Notes under the pieces: generated by a model | What the model saw: only the letters and a program-made list of their open reading frames with translations | Told to the model about the DNA's origin: nothing | The model's database searches: none | Assembly: GCF_021919125.1 (NCBI RefSeq) | Contig: NZ_CP083439.1 | Location: 1,054,001 to 1,118,000 of the forward strand | Length of the DNA: 64,000 nt | Direction of reading: 5' to 3' | From: Clavibacter sp. A6099 | Lineage (GTDB): Bacteria > Actinomycetota > Actinomycetes > Actinomycetales > Microbacteriaceae | Program-made: the position numbers and the translations under genes | Part shown: positions 9,228 to 17,452 of the stretch, in pieces | Layout: every line of letters starts with the position of its first letter | Numbering within the stretch: position 1 is the first letter of the stretch

Positions 9228-10349
9228 ATGACCGAGCAGACGAGCGCGATCTCCCGTTTCTACAGCGTGATCCCCGCGGGAGGCGTGGGCTCCCGCCTCT
9301 GGCCGCTGTCCCGCGCGGACGCCCCGAAGTTCCTCCACGACCTCACGGGCTCCGGCCGGACGCTGCTGCGCGACACGTGGGAGCGGCTCGCGCCGCTCTC
9401 CGGCGAGGACCGGATCATGGTGGTCACCGGTCGCGCCCACCGCGCCGCCGTCGAGGCCCAGCTGCCCGAGCTCACCGACCCGAACGTCGTCCTCGAGAGC
9501 GAGGGGCGCGACAGCACCGCCGCGATCGCGCTCGCGGCGGCGATCCTCCAGCGCCGCGAGCCGGGCGTCATCATCGGCTCGTTCGCGGCCGACCACGTCA
9601 TCGCCGACCCGGACCGCTTCCGCGACACCGTGCGTGAGGCCGTCATCGCCGCCGACGCGGGCTACATCACGACCATCGGCATCACGCCCACGGAGCCCGC
9701 GACCGGTTTCGGCTACATCCATACGGGCAAGGCGCTCAGCATCCCCGACGCCCCGCACGCCCTCGAGGTGGCGTCGTTCGTGGAGAAGCCGAGCATCGGC
9801 GTGGCCCGCGGATACGTGAAGGGCGGCACCCACCTCTGGAACGCGGGCATGTTCATCGCGCGCGCCGACCGCCTGCTCGAGGAGCTCGGCCGCACCGAGC
9901 CCGAGCTGCTGAAGGGCGTGCTCGAGCTAGCCGAGGCGTGGGACACCGCCGACCGCGGCCTCGTCGTCGACCGCGTGTGGCCGAACCTCAAGAAGATCGC
10001 GATCGACTACGCCGTCGCCGAGCCCGCCGCGGCCCGGGGCGCGCTCGCCGTGATCCCCGGTCGCTTCACCTGGGACGACGTGGGCGACTTCGCCTCAGTG
10101 GCCAAGATGCACTCGAGCGGTCGCAAGTCCGACCTCGTGATCCTCGGCGAGGACGCGCGCGTCCTGTCGGACGCGTCGAGCGGCATCGTGGTGGCCAACA
10201 GCAAGCGCGTGATCAGCCTCATCGGCGTGCGCGACATCGTCGTGGTCGACACCCCCGACGCCCTGCTCGTGACCACCAAGGAGAACGCGCAGCGCGTCAA
10301 GAGCGTGGTGGACGCGCTCAAGCTCAGCGGCGGGACGGACGTCCTGTAA
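9228..10349 (+). CDS. manC: Mannose-1-phosphate guanylyltransferase
   Basis: A 373-residue cytosolic nucleotidyltransferase making GDP-mannose from mannose-1-phosphate and GTP. The signature GGVGSRLWPLSR lies at residues 18-29, followed by FGYIHTG and the VEKPS motif. It is the single-domain form without the isomerase domain of longer ManC proteins. The start is set by a -10 box 6 nt upstream. It is divergent from a GDP-mannose-using GT4 gene and is followed by a terminator-like hairpin. Confidence 0.93.
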   Translation: MTEQTSAISRFYSVIPAGGVGSRLWPLSRADAPKFLHDLTGSGRTLLRDTWERLAPLSGEDRIMVVTGRAHRAAVEAQLPELTDPNVVLESEGRDSTAAIALAAAILQRREPGVIIGSFAADHVIADPDRFRDTVREAVIAADAGYITTIGITPTEPATGFGYIHTGKALSIPDAPHALEVASFVEKPSIGVARGYVKGGTHLWNAGMFIARADRLLEELGRTEPELLKGVLELAEAWDTADRGLVVDRVWPNLKKIAIDYAVAEPAAARGALAVIPGRFTWDDVGDFASVAKMHSSGRKSDLVILGEDARVLSDASSGIVVANSKRVISLIGVRDIVVVDTPDALLVTTKENAQRVKSVVDALKLSGGTDVL

Positions 10350-10371
10350 CGAAGGGGTAACGAACCCTCCG

Positions 10372-10406
10372 GGCGCTCCCCGCGGCCGGAAGGGGCCGCG
10401 AGCGCC
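10372..10406 (+). terminator. Hairpin after manC
   Basis: GGCGCT (10372-10377) pairs with AGCGCC (10401-10406) and CGCGGCC (10381-10387) with GGCCGCG (10394-10400), leaving a CCC bulge on the left arm and a 6-nt loop. It lies 23 nt after the manC stop and just before the next gene's -10 box. There is no T-run, as is usual in this genome. Confidence 0.6.
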
Positions 10407-10411
10407 GCCGT

Positions 10412-10417
10412 TAGATT
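10412..10417 (+). promoter_or_regulatory. -10 box for first BMP lipoprotein (TAGATT), leaderless
   Basis: TAGATT is followed by 6 nt and the ATG at 10424. The box comes directly after the manC hairpin. Confidence 0.55.
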
Positions 10418-10423
10418 CCGGGG

Positions 10424-11497
10424 ATGCCCCGCACCCGCCGCGCCGTCCGCGCCGCCATCCTGCCCATCGCACTCCTCTCCGCCGCGGCCCTCGCCGGCTG
10501 CGGCGCGGCTCCCGAGCCCGGCGCCTCGTCGGCCGCCGCGAGCGACTACTGCGCCCGCATGGTGACCAACTCCGGCGGCCTGCAGGACCGCTCCTTCAAC
10601 CAGTCGAGCTGGGAAGGGCTCCAGCGCGCCGAGCAGGAGCTGGGGATCCAGGCCGACGTGCTCGTCTCGACGTCGGAGACCGACCTCGCCCCAAACGTCG
10701 AGCAGGCGGTGGGCACGGGCTGCGGCTTCATCCTCACCGTGGGCTACGAGCTGGCGGAGGCCACGTCGGCCGCCGCGGCGGAGAACCCGGACGTGCACTT
10801 CTCGATCGTCGACGAGGTCGTCGACGCCCCGAACGTCAAGCCGCTCGTGTTCGACACGGCCCAGGCGTCCTACCTCGCGGGCTACCTCGCGGCGGGCGTG
10901 AGCCAGACGGGCAAGGTCGGCACCTTCGGCGGCGGCAACCAGCCCCCCGTCACCCTCTTCATGGACGGCTTCGTCGACGGCGTCGCGGCGTACAACCAGG
11001 CGCACGGCACGAGCGTCCAGGCGCTCGGCTGGGACGCGGCGGCGCAGGACGGCACGTTCACCGGCGACTTCGAGGACGTGTCGAAGGGCCAGACCACGAC
11101 GCAGAACCTGCTCGACCAGGGCGCCGACGTGATCATGCCGGTGGCCGGCCAGGTGGGGGAGGGCGCGGCGTCCGCGATCCTCGCCCACGGCAGCGGCAAG
11201 CTCATCTGGGTCGACAACGACGGCTACGACACCCTGCCCGCCGAGTACCGCCCGCTCCTGCTCACGAGCGTGCTCAAGGACACCGGGCAGGCCGTCGTCG
11301 ACATCGTGGCCGACGACCAGAAGGGCACCTTCACCTCGGAGCCGTACGTGGGCACGCTCGCGAACGGCGGCGTGGGCCTCGCCGAGTACCACGACCTCGC
11401 CGCCTCGGTGTCGCCCGAGCTGCAGTCCGAGCTCGACGCGCTGAAGGCCCGCATCGTCTCCGGCGACGTGCAGGTGAAGTCGGTCTCGACGCCGTAG
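10424..11497 (+). CDS. BMP-family nucleoside-binding lipoprotein (first copy)
   Basis: A 357-residue lipoprotein of the basic membrane protein (PnrA/BmpA) family, the solute receptor of nucleoside ABC importers. A basic N-terminus, hydrophobic stretch and lipobox LAGC put the lipidated Cys at residue 26. The mature part has the family motifs SGGLQDRSFNQSSWEG and VGTFGGGNQPPVTLFMDGFV. It is followed 150 bp later by a second receptor and then by the transporter genes, so nucleoside is the likely ligand. Two receptors may share one transporter with different specificity (inference). Confidence 0.9.
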   Translation: MPRTRRAVRAAILPIALLSAAALAGCGAAPEPGASSAAASDYCARMVTNSGGLQDRSFNQSSWEGLQRAEQELGIQADVLVSTSETDLAPNVEQAVGTGCGFILTVGYELAEATSAAAAENPDVHFSIVDEVVDAPNVKPLVFDTAQASYLAGYLAAGVSQTGKVGTFGGGNQPPVTLFMDGFVDGVAAYNQAHGTSVQALGWDAAAQDGTFTGDFEDVSKGQTTTQNLLDQGADVIMPVAGQVGEGAASAILAHGSGKLIWVDNDGYDTLPAEYRPLLLTSVLKDTGQAVVDIVADDQKGTFTSEPYVGTLANGGVGLAEYHDLAASVSPELQSELDALKARIVSGDVQVKSVSTP

Positions 11498-11570
11498 CAG
11501 AGCCCGTGTTGCCGCGGTGTTTCGGGGCCGTCGCGGATCGGTAACGCTTGCGCTCGCGGGCCCGATCCGG

Positions 11571-11602
11571 GCACGGGATGCATTCCCGTGCATGGGTAAC
11601 AT
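11571..11602 (+). promoter_or_regulatory. Palindromic operator candidate and -10 box before second BMP lipoprotein
   Basis: Arms GCACGGGA (11571-11578) and TCCCGTGC (11584-11591) form a perfect 8-bp inverted repeat around a 5-nt centre. Five bases later lies TAACAT (11597-11602) preceded by GGG, an extended -10 box, so the palindrome covers the -35 area. The geometry suggests a repressor operator. It lies 74 nt after the upstream stop and lacks a T-run, which makes a simple terminator less likely. Confidence 0.5.
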
Positions 11603-11647
11603 GAACGCACATCGCCCGGCTGACCCGGGCTGCACCTGGAGGCCACA

Positions 11648-12742
11648 GTGACCATCACCACCCGAAAGGCCGCCCTGGGCGGTCTCGCCGCCGTCGGCAT
11701 CACCGCGATCCTCGCGGGCTGCGGCGCCGCCCCCGAGTCGACCGCGGGAGGCACCGGCGGCGCCGCGAAGAGCGACCTTCTCACCTGCATGGTCTCCGAC
11801 TCGGGCGGCTTCGACGACAAGTCGTTCAACCAGCTCGGCTACGAGGGGCTCACCAAGGCCGTCGATGACCTCGGCCTGACGGCTCCGAAGACGGTCGAGT
11901 CGGCCGCGGAGACCGACTTCGCTCCGAACCTCACCAACCTGGCCGACCAGGGCTGCGGCCTCATCGTCACGGTCGGCTTCCTGCTCAAGGAGGCGACCGA
12001 GGAGGCCGCCAAGGCCAACCCCGACATCGAGTACGCGATCATCGACGACGCGCAGATCACCGCGGACAACGTCAAGCCCATCACCTTCAACACGAGCGAG
12101 GCCGCGTTCCTCGCGGGCTACTCCGCAGCGGCCTACTCGAAGACCGGAACCGTCGGCACCTTCGGCGGCCTGCAGATCCCGACCGTCACGATCTTCATGG
12201 ACGGCTTCGTCGACGGCGTGAACTACTACAACGAGCAGAAGGGCAAGGACGTCAAGGCCATCGGCTGGGACGTCGCGAGCCAGAGCGGGTCGTTCACGGG
12301 CGAGTTCGTCGCCAACCAGACGGCCAAGACCGCGGCCCAGACCCTGATCGACCAGGGCGCGGACGTCATCATGCCCGTCGGCGGCCCGATCTTCCTCAGC
12401 GCCGGCGAGGCCATCCGCGACTCCAGCGACAAGAAGGTGGTCATGGTGGGCGTCGACTCCGACGCGTACGAGACCGCGCCCGACCTCAAGGACCTCTTCC
12501 TCACCTCGGTGCTCAAGGGCATCGACGCGGGCGTCGAGGACGTGGTGAAGACCGCGGCGGACGACAAGTTCGACGCGACGCCCTACGTGGGCACCCTCGA
12601 GAACGGCGGCGTGGACATCGCGCCGTTCCACGACTACGAGTCGGAGGTCCCGTCGGACCTGTCCGGCGAGCTCGACACCATCAAGGCCGGCATCATCGAC
12701 GGCTCGATCACCGTCGAGTCGCCGTCGTCGCTGACGAAGTAG
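11648..12742 (+). CDS. BMP-family nucleoside-binding lipoprotein (second copy)
   Basis: A 364-residue paralogue of the preceding lipoprotein. It starts at GTG with a basic N-terminus and the lipobox LAGC (Cys25), followed by a short Gly/Ser-rich linker. Shared motifs are SGGFDDKSFNQLGYEG, AETDFAPNL, VGTFGGLQIPTVTIFMDGFV and GADVIMPVGG. The surface differs, notably more Lys in the C-terminal half, in line with a different or broader substrate range. A purine-rich CTGGAGG precedes the start. A hairpin follows the gene before the ATPase, which may keep receptor mRNA more abundant than transporter mRNA. Confidence 0.92.
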   Translation: MTITTRKAALGGLAAVGITAILAGCGAAPESTAGGTGGAAKSDLLTCMVSDSGGFDDKSFNQLGYEGLTKAVDDLGLTAPKTVESAAETDFAPNLTNLADQGCGLIVTVGFLLKEATEEAAKANPDIEYAIIDDAQITADNVKPITFNTSEAAFLAGYSAAAYSKTGTVGTFGGLQIPTVTIFMDGFVDGVNYYNEQKGKDVKAIGWDVASQSGSFTGEFVANQTAKTAAQTLIDQGADVIMPVGGPIFLSAGEAIRDSSDKKVVMVGVDSDAYETAPDLKDLFLTSVLKGIDAGVEDVVKTAADDKFDATPYVGTLENGGVDIAPFHDYESEVPSDLSGELDTIKAGIIDGSITVESPSSLTK

Positions 12743-12755
12743 CATCGAACGCACC

Positions 12756-12787
12756 GCGGGGGGATCGGCAGTCGCCGGTCCCCCCGC
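12756..12787 (+). terminator. Hairpin between receptor and transporter genes, possible partial terminator
   Basis: Arms GCGGGGGGA (12756-12764) and TCCCCCCGC (12779-12787) pair perfectly; within the 14-nt loop CGGC and GCCG can pair again. It lies 14 nt after the lipoprotein stop and 36 nt before the ATPase start in the same direction, so it probably attenuates or protects mRNA rather than ending it fully. Confidence 0.6.
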
Positions 12788-12823
12788 CGCGTGCTCACCA
12801 CACCCACCGAACAGATTGATCCG

Positions 12824-14365
12824 ATGAAGCTCGAACTGCGGGGCATCACCAAGCGCTTCGGCGCTCTGGTGGCCAACGACCACATCGACCTCGTCGTCCA
12901 CCCGGGCGAGATCCACTGCCTGCTGGGCGAGAACGGCGCGGGGAAGTCGACGCTGATGAACGTCCTCTACGGCCTGTACCAGGCCGAGGAGGGCGAGATC
13001 CTCCTCGACGACCGGGTGGCGCGCTTCGCCGGACCCGGCGACGCCATGGCCGCCGGCATCGGCATGGTGCACCAGCACTTCATGCTCATCCCGGTCTTCA
13101 CCGTCGCGGAGAACGTCATGCTCGGCCACGAGGAGACGAAGCTCGGCGGCCGGCTCGACCTGGCGGGCGCCCGCGCGAAGGTGCGCGAGATATCCGCCCG
13201 GTTCGGCTTCGACGTCGACCCGGACGCGCTCGTCGCCGACCTGCCCGTCGGCGTGCAGCAGCGGGTCGAGATCATCAAGGCCCTGTCGCGCGACGCGGAG
13301 GTGCTCGTGTTCGACGAGCCGACCGCCGTGCTCACGCCGCAGGAGACCGACGAGCTCATGGTCATCATGAAGCAGCTCCGGGACGCCGGCACGGGCATCG
13401 TCTTCATCACCCACAAGCTGCGCGAGGTGCGCGAGGTCGCGGACCGCATCACGGTGATCCGGCTCGGGAAGGTGGTCGGCGAGGCCGAGCCCACCGCCAG
13501 CAACGCCGAGCTCGCGTCCCTCATGGTCGGCCGCAGCGTCTCGCTCACGGTGGCGAAGGAGCCGGCGACGCCCGGCGACGCCGCGCTCGTGGTGCGCGAC
13601 CTCACCGTGATCGACGCGTCCGGCCAGGTCGTCGTCGACGGCGTGAGCTTCGAGGTGCACGCGGGGGAGATCCTCGCCATCGCGGGCGTGCAGGGCAACG
13701 GCCAGACCGAGCTCACCGAGGCGATCCTCGGGCTCCAGCCGCGCGTGTCCGGCACCATCGAGCTCGACGGGACCCGCCTCACGGGCCGCTCCGTCCGCCG
13801 CGTGCTCGACGCCGGCGTCGGCTTCGTGCCCGAGGACCGCAACGAGGACGGGCTCGTCGGCGAGTTCACCATCGCCGAGAACCTCATGCTCGACCGCTCG
13901 GACAGCCCGCCGTTCGTCGTCGCCGGATCCCTGAAGCTCGGCTACCTCGACGAGTTCGCGCGCGACCGCGTGCGCGAGTTCGACATCCGCACCCAGGGCA
14001 TCGACACCCACGTCGGCCGGCTCTCCGGCGGCAACGCGCAGAAGGTCGTGCTCGCGCGCGAGCTCAGCCGCGACCTCCGCCTGTTCGTCGCGGCGCAGCC
14101 CACGCGCGGCCTCGACGTCGGATCCATCGAGTTCGTGCACACGCGCGTCGTCGAGACGCGGGACCGGGGACTGCCCGTCATCGTCGTCTCGACCGAGCTC
14201 GACGAGGTGGCGGCGCTGGCCGACCGCATCGCCGTGATGTACCGCGGCGGCATCGTCGGCATCGTGCCGGGCGACACCCCGCGCGACGTGCTCGGCCTGA
14301 TGATGGCGGGCGAGGTCCCCGCATCCGTCACCACCACCACGACCGCCGGAGGGCGCACCGCATGA
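12824..14365 (+). CDS. Nucleoside ABC transporter ATP-binding protein (two domains)
   Basis: A 513-residue protein with two fused ATPase domains, like RbsA and NupO. Domain 1 has Walker A GENGAGKST (residues 35-43), the PVGVQQRVEIIKAL signature and Walker B LVFDEPTAVL. Domain 2 has a degenerate Walker A (GVQGNGQTEL), the signature LSGGNAQKVVLARELS and QPTRGLDVGS in place of a standard Walker B, as usual for this family. The frame is open to a GTG at 12791, but MKLELRG at 12824 matches the family start. The stop overlaps the next start by 4 nt. Confidence 0.93.
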   Translation: MKLELRGITKRFGALVANDHIDLVVHPGEIHCLLGENGAGKSTLMNVLYGLYQAEEGEILLDDRVARFAGPGDAMAAGIGMVHQHFMLIPVFTVAENVMLGHEETKLGGRLDLAGARAKVREISARFGFDVDPDALVADLPVGVQQRVEIIKALSRDAEVLVFDEPTAVLTPQETDELMVIMKQLRDAGTGIVFITHKLREVREVADRITVIRLGKVVGEAEPTASNAELASLMVGRSVSLTVAKEPATPGDAALVVRDLTVIDASGQVVVDGVSFEVHAGEILAIAGVQGNGQTELTEAILGLQPRVSGTIELDGTRLTGRSVRRVLDAGVGFVPEDRNEDGLVGEFTIAENLMLDRSDSPPFVVAGSLKLGYLDEFARDRVREFDIRTQGIDTHVGRLSGGNAQKVVLARELSRDLRLFVAAQPTRGLDVGSIEFVHTRVVETRDRGLPVIVVSTELDEVAALADRIAVMYRGGIVGIVPGDTPRDVLGLMMAGEVPASVTTTTTAGGRTA

Positions 14366-15723
14366 CCGACGACACCACTCGTCCCGAGGGCCAGGGGCCC
14401 GAGGATCCGTCCGCGGGGCAGCTGCCCGCATCCGGTCGCGAGGCCGGATCCGTGGGCGACCCCATCCGCTCCGAGGCGCCCGCGGGAGTGCCCGCCGTGG
14501 CGGCCGCCGACGGCGACGGGGGATCCCGCGCCGGCCAGATCCTCCGCGAGATCGCCAGCGGCAGCGCGCTGCTGTCCGTGCTCGCGGTCGTGCTGTCGCT
14601 CATCGTGGGCGCGCTGCTCATCGCCGTCACGGACGAGCGCGTCCAGACGGCCGCCGTCTACTTCTTCCAGCGCCCCACCGACACGCTGAGCGCGGCGTGG
14701 GACGCCGCCTCGGGCGCGTACTCCGCGCTCTTCCAGGGGTCGATCTACAACTTCCGCCGCCCGGGCTTCGCGAACGGCATCAAGCCGCTCACCGAGACGC
14801 TGACCTTCGCGACCCCGCTCATCGCGGCCGGTCTCGGCGTCGCCCTCGCGTTCCGCGTGGGCCTGTTCAACATCGGCGCCCGCGGCCAGATGCTCATCGC
14901 GGCGGCGTGCGCGGGCTGGGTCGGCTTCGGCTTCGACCTGCCGCCCGTGATCCACCTGGTGCTCGCCGTCGCCGCGGGCATCGTGGGCGGCGCGGTCTGG
15001 GGCGGGATCGTCGGCCTCCTCAAGGCGCGCACCGGCGCGCACGAGGTGATCGTCACGATCATGCTCAACTACGTCGCGTTCTACCTCATCTCCTACCTGC
15101 TGCGGACGCCAGGCCTCCTGCAGGCGCCCGGCTCGAACAACCCGAAGACCCCGGCGATGGCCGAGAACGCGATCTTCCCCGCGCTCCTCGGCGACGGCTA
15201 CTCGCTGCACGCGGGCTTCCTCGTGGTCGTCGTCGCGACCGTGATCGTCTGGTACCTCCTCAACCGCTCCGGCCTCGGCTTCCGCTTCCGGGCGGTGGGC
15301 GAGAACCCGAGCGCCGCGCGGGTGGCCGGCATCGACGTCAAGAACTCCTACCTCTACGCCATGCTCATCTCCGGCGGGCTCGCGGGCCTCGCGGGGGCGA
15401 GCCAGGTGCTCGGCACGGTCACGACGGGCTTCAGCTCAGGGATCGACGCCGGCATCGGCTTCGACGCCATCACGGTGGCGCTGCTCGGCCGCAGCCGGCC
15501 GTGGGGCGTCTTCGTCGCGGGGATCCTGTTCGGCGCATTCAAGGCCGGCGGCTTCTCGATGCAGGCGGCCGAGGGCGTGCCCATCGACATCGTCGTGGTC
15601 GTCCAGTCGCTCATCGTCCTGTTCATCGCGGCGCCCCCGCTCGTGCGGGCGGTCTTCCGCCTCCCCGCGCCGGGCCAGGCGCGTCGCACCACCCGGACCC
15701 GGAAGGCGGCGATCGCCTCATGA
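14362..15723 (+). CDS. Nucleoside ABC transporter permease 1
   Basis: A 453-residue membrane permease of the BPD_transp_2 type that accompanies BMP receptors. An unusual Pro/Gly/Ala-rich hydrophilic N-terminal extension of about 65 residues comes before the first membrane helix (SALLSVLAVVLSLIVGALL). Family motifs are FRVGLFNIGARGQMLIA and EVIVTIMLNYVAFYL, followed by FRAVGENPSAARVAGIDV. ATGA overlaps with both neighbours couple its translation to the ATPase and to permease 2. Confidence 0.93.
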   Translation: MTDDTTRPEGQGPEDPSAGQLPASGREAGSVGDPIRSEAPAGVPAVAAADGDGGSRAGQILREIASGSALLSVLAVVLSLIVGALLIAVTDERVQTAAVYFFQRPTDTLSAAWDAASGAYSALFQGSIYNFRRPGFANGIKPLTETLTFATPLIAAGLGVALAFRVGLFNIGARGQMLIAAACAGWVGFGFDLPPVIHLVLAVAAGIVGGAVWGGIVGLLKARTGAHEVIVTIMLNYVAFYLISYLLRTPGLLQAPGSNNPKTPAMAENAIFPALLGDGYSLHAGFLVVVVATVIVWYLLNRSGLGFRFRAVGENPSAARVAGIDVKNSYLYAMLISGGLAGLAGASQVLGTVTTGFSSGIDAGIGFDAITVALLGRSRPWGVFVAGILFGAFKAGGFSMQAAEGVPIDIVVVVQSLIVLFIAAPPLVRAVFRLPAPGQARRTTRTRKAAIAS

Positions 15724-17024
15724 CCGCGACGACCCCCACGCAGTCGGCGTCACCCGCGCCGCACGATCCCGCGGCCGCCGCCCTCGAGCGCGCCGTCGCG
15801 ACCAGCTGGAAGGCGCCCGTCGCCTTCGGCGTCTTCACCGTGATCGCCCTCGTCCTGTTCGTGCTGCTCGGACGCGAGGGATCGAGCACGTTCGGCCTCT
15901 CGACCGGGACCGACCTCATCCAGCTCGCGCCGCTCGTGCTGCCGACCGCCGCCACCGGCGTCGCCGTCACCGTGCTCCTCGCGGCGCTCACGGTGGTGTC
16001 CGCCGTGCTGGTGCGCCGGTCGGCGAAGGTGCCGCTGTGGTTCACCGCCGTGTTCGCGATCCTGTTCCTCGTCGCGTTCCTCACCTGGGCGTCCGCGGGC
16101 CAGACGATCCCGGTGCCCGGCCTGCTCGTGGGCACGGTCGCCCTGTCGGTGCCGCTCATCTTCGGCGCGCTCGGCGGCGTGCTCTCGGAGCGCGTCGGCG
16201 TCGTCAACGTCGCGATCGAGGGCCAGCTGCTGGCGGGCGCGTTCGTGTCCGCGGTGGTGGCCTCCCTCACAGGGCAGCCGCTCATCGGCCTGGCGTCCGC
16301 GATGGTCGCCGGCATGCTGGTCTCGTTCGTGCTCGCCGCCTTCGCGATCAAGTACCTGGTCGACCAGGTCATCGTGGGCGTCGTGCTCAACGTGCTGGTC
16401 ACGGGCCTCACGAGCTTCCTCTTCTCGCAGGTCCTGTCCGCCGACCCGGGGCGCCTCAACTCGCCGCCGCGGTTCGACCGCATCGACATCCCGATCCTCG
16501 GCCAGATCCCGATCATCGGGCCGGTGCTCTTCCGGCAGACGATCATCGTCTACGTCATGTACGTCGCCGTGTTCCTCGTCTGGTACTGCCTCTTCCACAC
16601 GCGCTGGGGCCTCCGCCTCCGCGCGGTGGGCGAGCACCCGCAGGCCGCCGACACCGTGGGCATCAAGGTCTCCGCCACCCGGTTCTGGAACGTGTCCCTC
16701 GCGGGCGCCATCGCGGGACTCGGCGGCGCGTTCTTCACGCTCGGCTCCGTCGGCGCCTTCAACAAGGAGATGACCGCCGGCGCCGGGTTCATCGCCCTCG
16801 CCGCCGTGATCTTCGGCCGGTGGGATCCGCTGCGCGCCACCCTCGCGGCCCTCCTGTTCGGCTTCGCCAGCAACCTGCAGAACGTCCTCGGCGTCATCGG
16901 GTCGCCCGTGCCGAGCGAGTTCATGCTGATGCTGCCGTACGTCGTGACCATCGCCGCGGTCGCCGGACTGGTGGGGCAGGTGCGGGGACCCGCCGCCGCC
17001 GGCAAGCCCTACGTGAAGTCGTGA
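15720..17024 (+). CDS. Nucleoside ABC transporter permease 2
   Basis: A 434-residue partner permease. Motifs are LSERVGVVNVAIEGQLLAGA, VDQVIVGVVLNVLVTGLTSF, LRAVGEHPQAADTVGI and the terminal FASNLQNVLGV, which parallel permease 1 but show about ten hydrophobic segments and extra helices near the N-terminus. The ATG at 15720 overlaps the previous stop by 4 nt, and the stop overlaps the cdd start by 4 nt, so uptake and the first catabolic enzyme are made from one coupled message. Confidence 0.93.
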   Translation: MTATTPTQSASPAPHDPAAAALERAVATSWKAPVAFGVFTVIALVLFVLLGREGSSTFGLSTGTDLIQLAPLVLPTAATGVAVTVLLAALTVVSAVLVRRSAKVPLWFTAVFAILFLVAFLTWASAGQTIPVPGLLVGTVALSVPLIFGALGGVLSERVGVVNVAIEGQLLAGAFVSAVVASLTGQPLIGLASAMVAGMLVSFVLAAFAIKYLVDQVIVGVVLNVLVTGLTSFLFSQVLSADPGRLNSPPRFDRIDIPILGQIPIIGPVLFRQTIIVYVMYVAVFLVWYCLFHTRWGLRLRAVGEHPQAADTVGIKVSATRFWNVSLAGAIAGLGGAFFTLGSVGAFNKEMTAGAGFIALAAVIFGRWDPLRATLAALLFGFASNLQNVLGVIGSPVPSEFMLMLPYVVTIAAVAGLVGQVRGPAAAGKPYVKS

Positions 17025-17452
17025 GCGCCGTGGAGCCCGTCGAGTCGGGCGGCATCGACTGGGGATCCCTCCGCGAGGCGGCGCACGAGGCCATGGGCCG
17101 CGCGTACGTCCCCTACTCGCGCTTCCCGGTGGGCGTCGCGGCCATCGCCACGGACGGCCGCGTCATCACCGGCTGCAACGTGGAGAACGCGTCCTACGGC
17201 CTCACCCTCTGCGCCGAGTGCGCGCTCGTCTCGGTCCTGCACCTCACCGGCGGCGGCCAGCTCGTCGCCTTCACGTGCGTGGACGGCGACGGCAACATCC
17301 TCATGCCGTGCGGGCGCTGCCGGCAGCTGCTGTTCGAGCACGCGGTGCCGGGGATGCTGCTGGAGACCGTGTCCGGGATCCGCACGATCGACGAGGTCCT
17401 GCCCGACGCCTTCGGGCCGAGCACGCTCAACGCCTACGGGGACCGCTCGTGA
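17021..17452 (+). CDS. cdd: Cytidine deaminase
   Basis: A 143-residue enzyme converting (deoxy)cytidine to (deoxy)uridine. Zinc ligands are Cys64 (in CNVENASYGLTLCAE), Cys97 and Cys100 (PCGRC), and the catalytic Glu is Glu66. Three Cys ligands and the short length mark the small tetrameric class. It begins at the GTG overlapping the permease 2 stop (GTGA), although the frame is open much further upstream, and overlaps deoA in the same way. Confidence 0.95.
   Translation: MSAVEPVESGGIDWGSLREAAHEAMGRAYVPYSRFPVGVAAIATDGRVITGCNVENASYGLTLCAECALVSVLHLTGGGQLVAFTCVDGDGNILMPCGRCRQLLFEHAVPGMLLETVSGIRTIDEVLPDAFGPSTLNAYGDRS

Noticed and set aside
10007-14431. A 1,474-codon open frame on the minus strand
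   Set aside because: It runs opposite to five well-recognised genes with strong family motifs, and its composition (Asp/Val/Arg/His-rich, no domain) is what high-GC antisense frames give.
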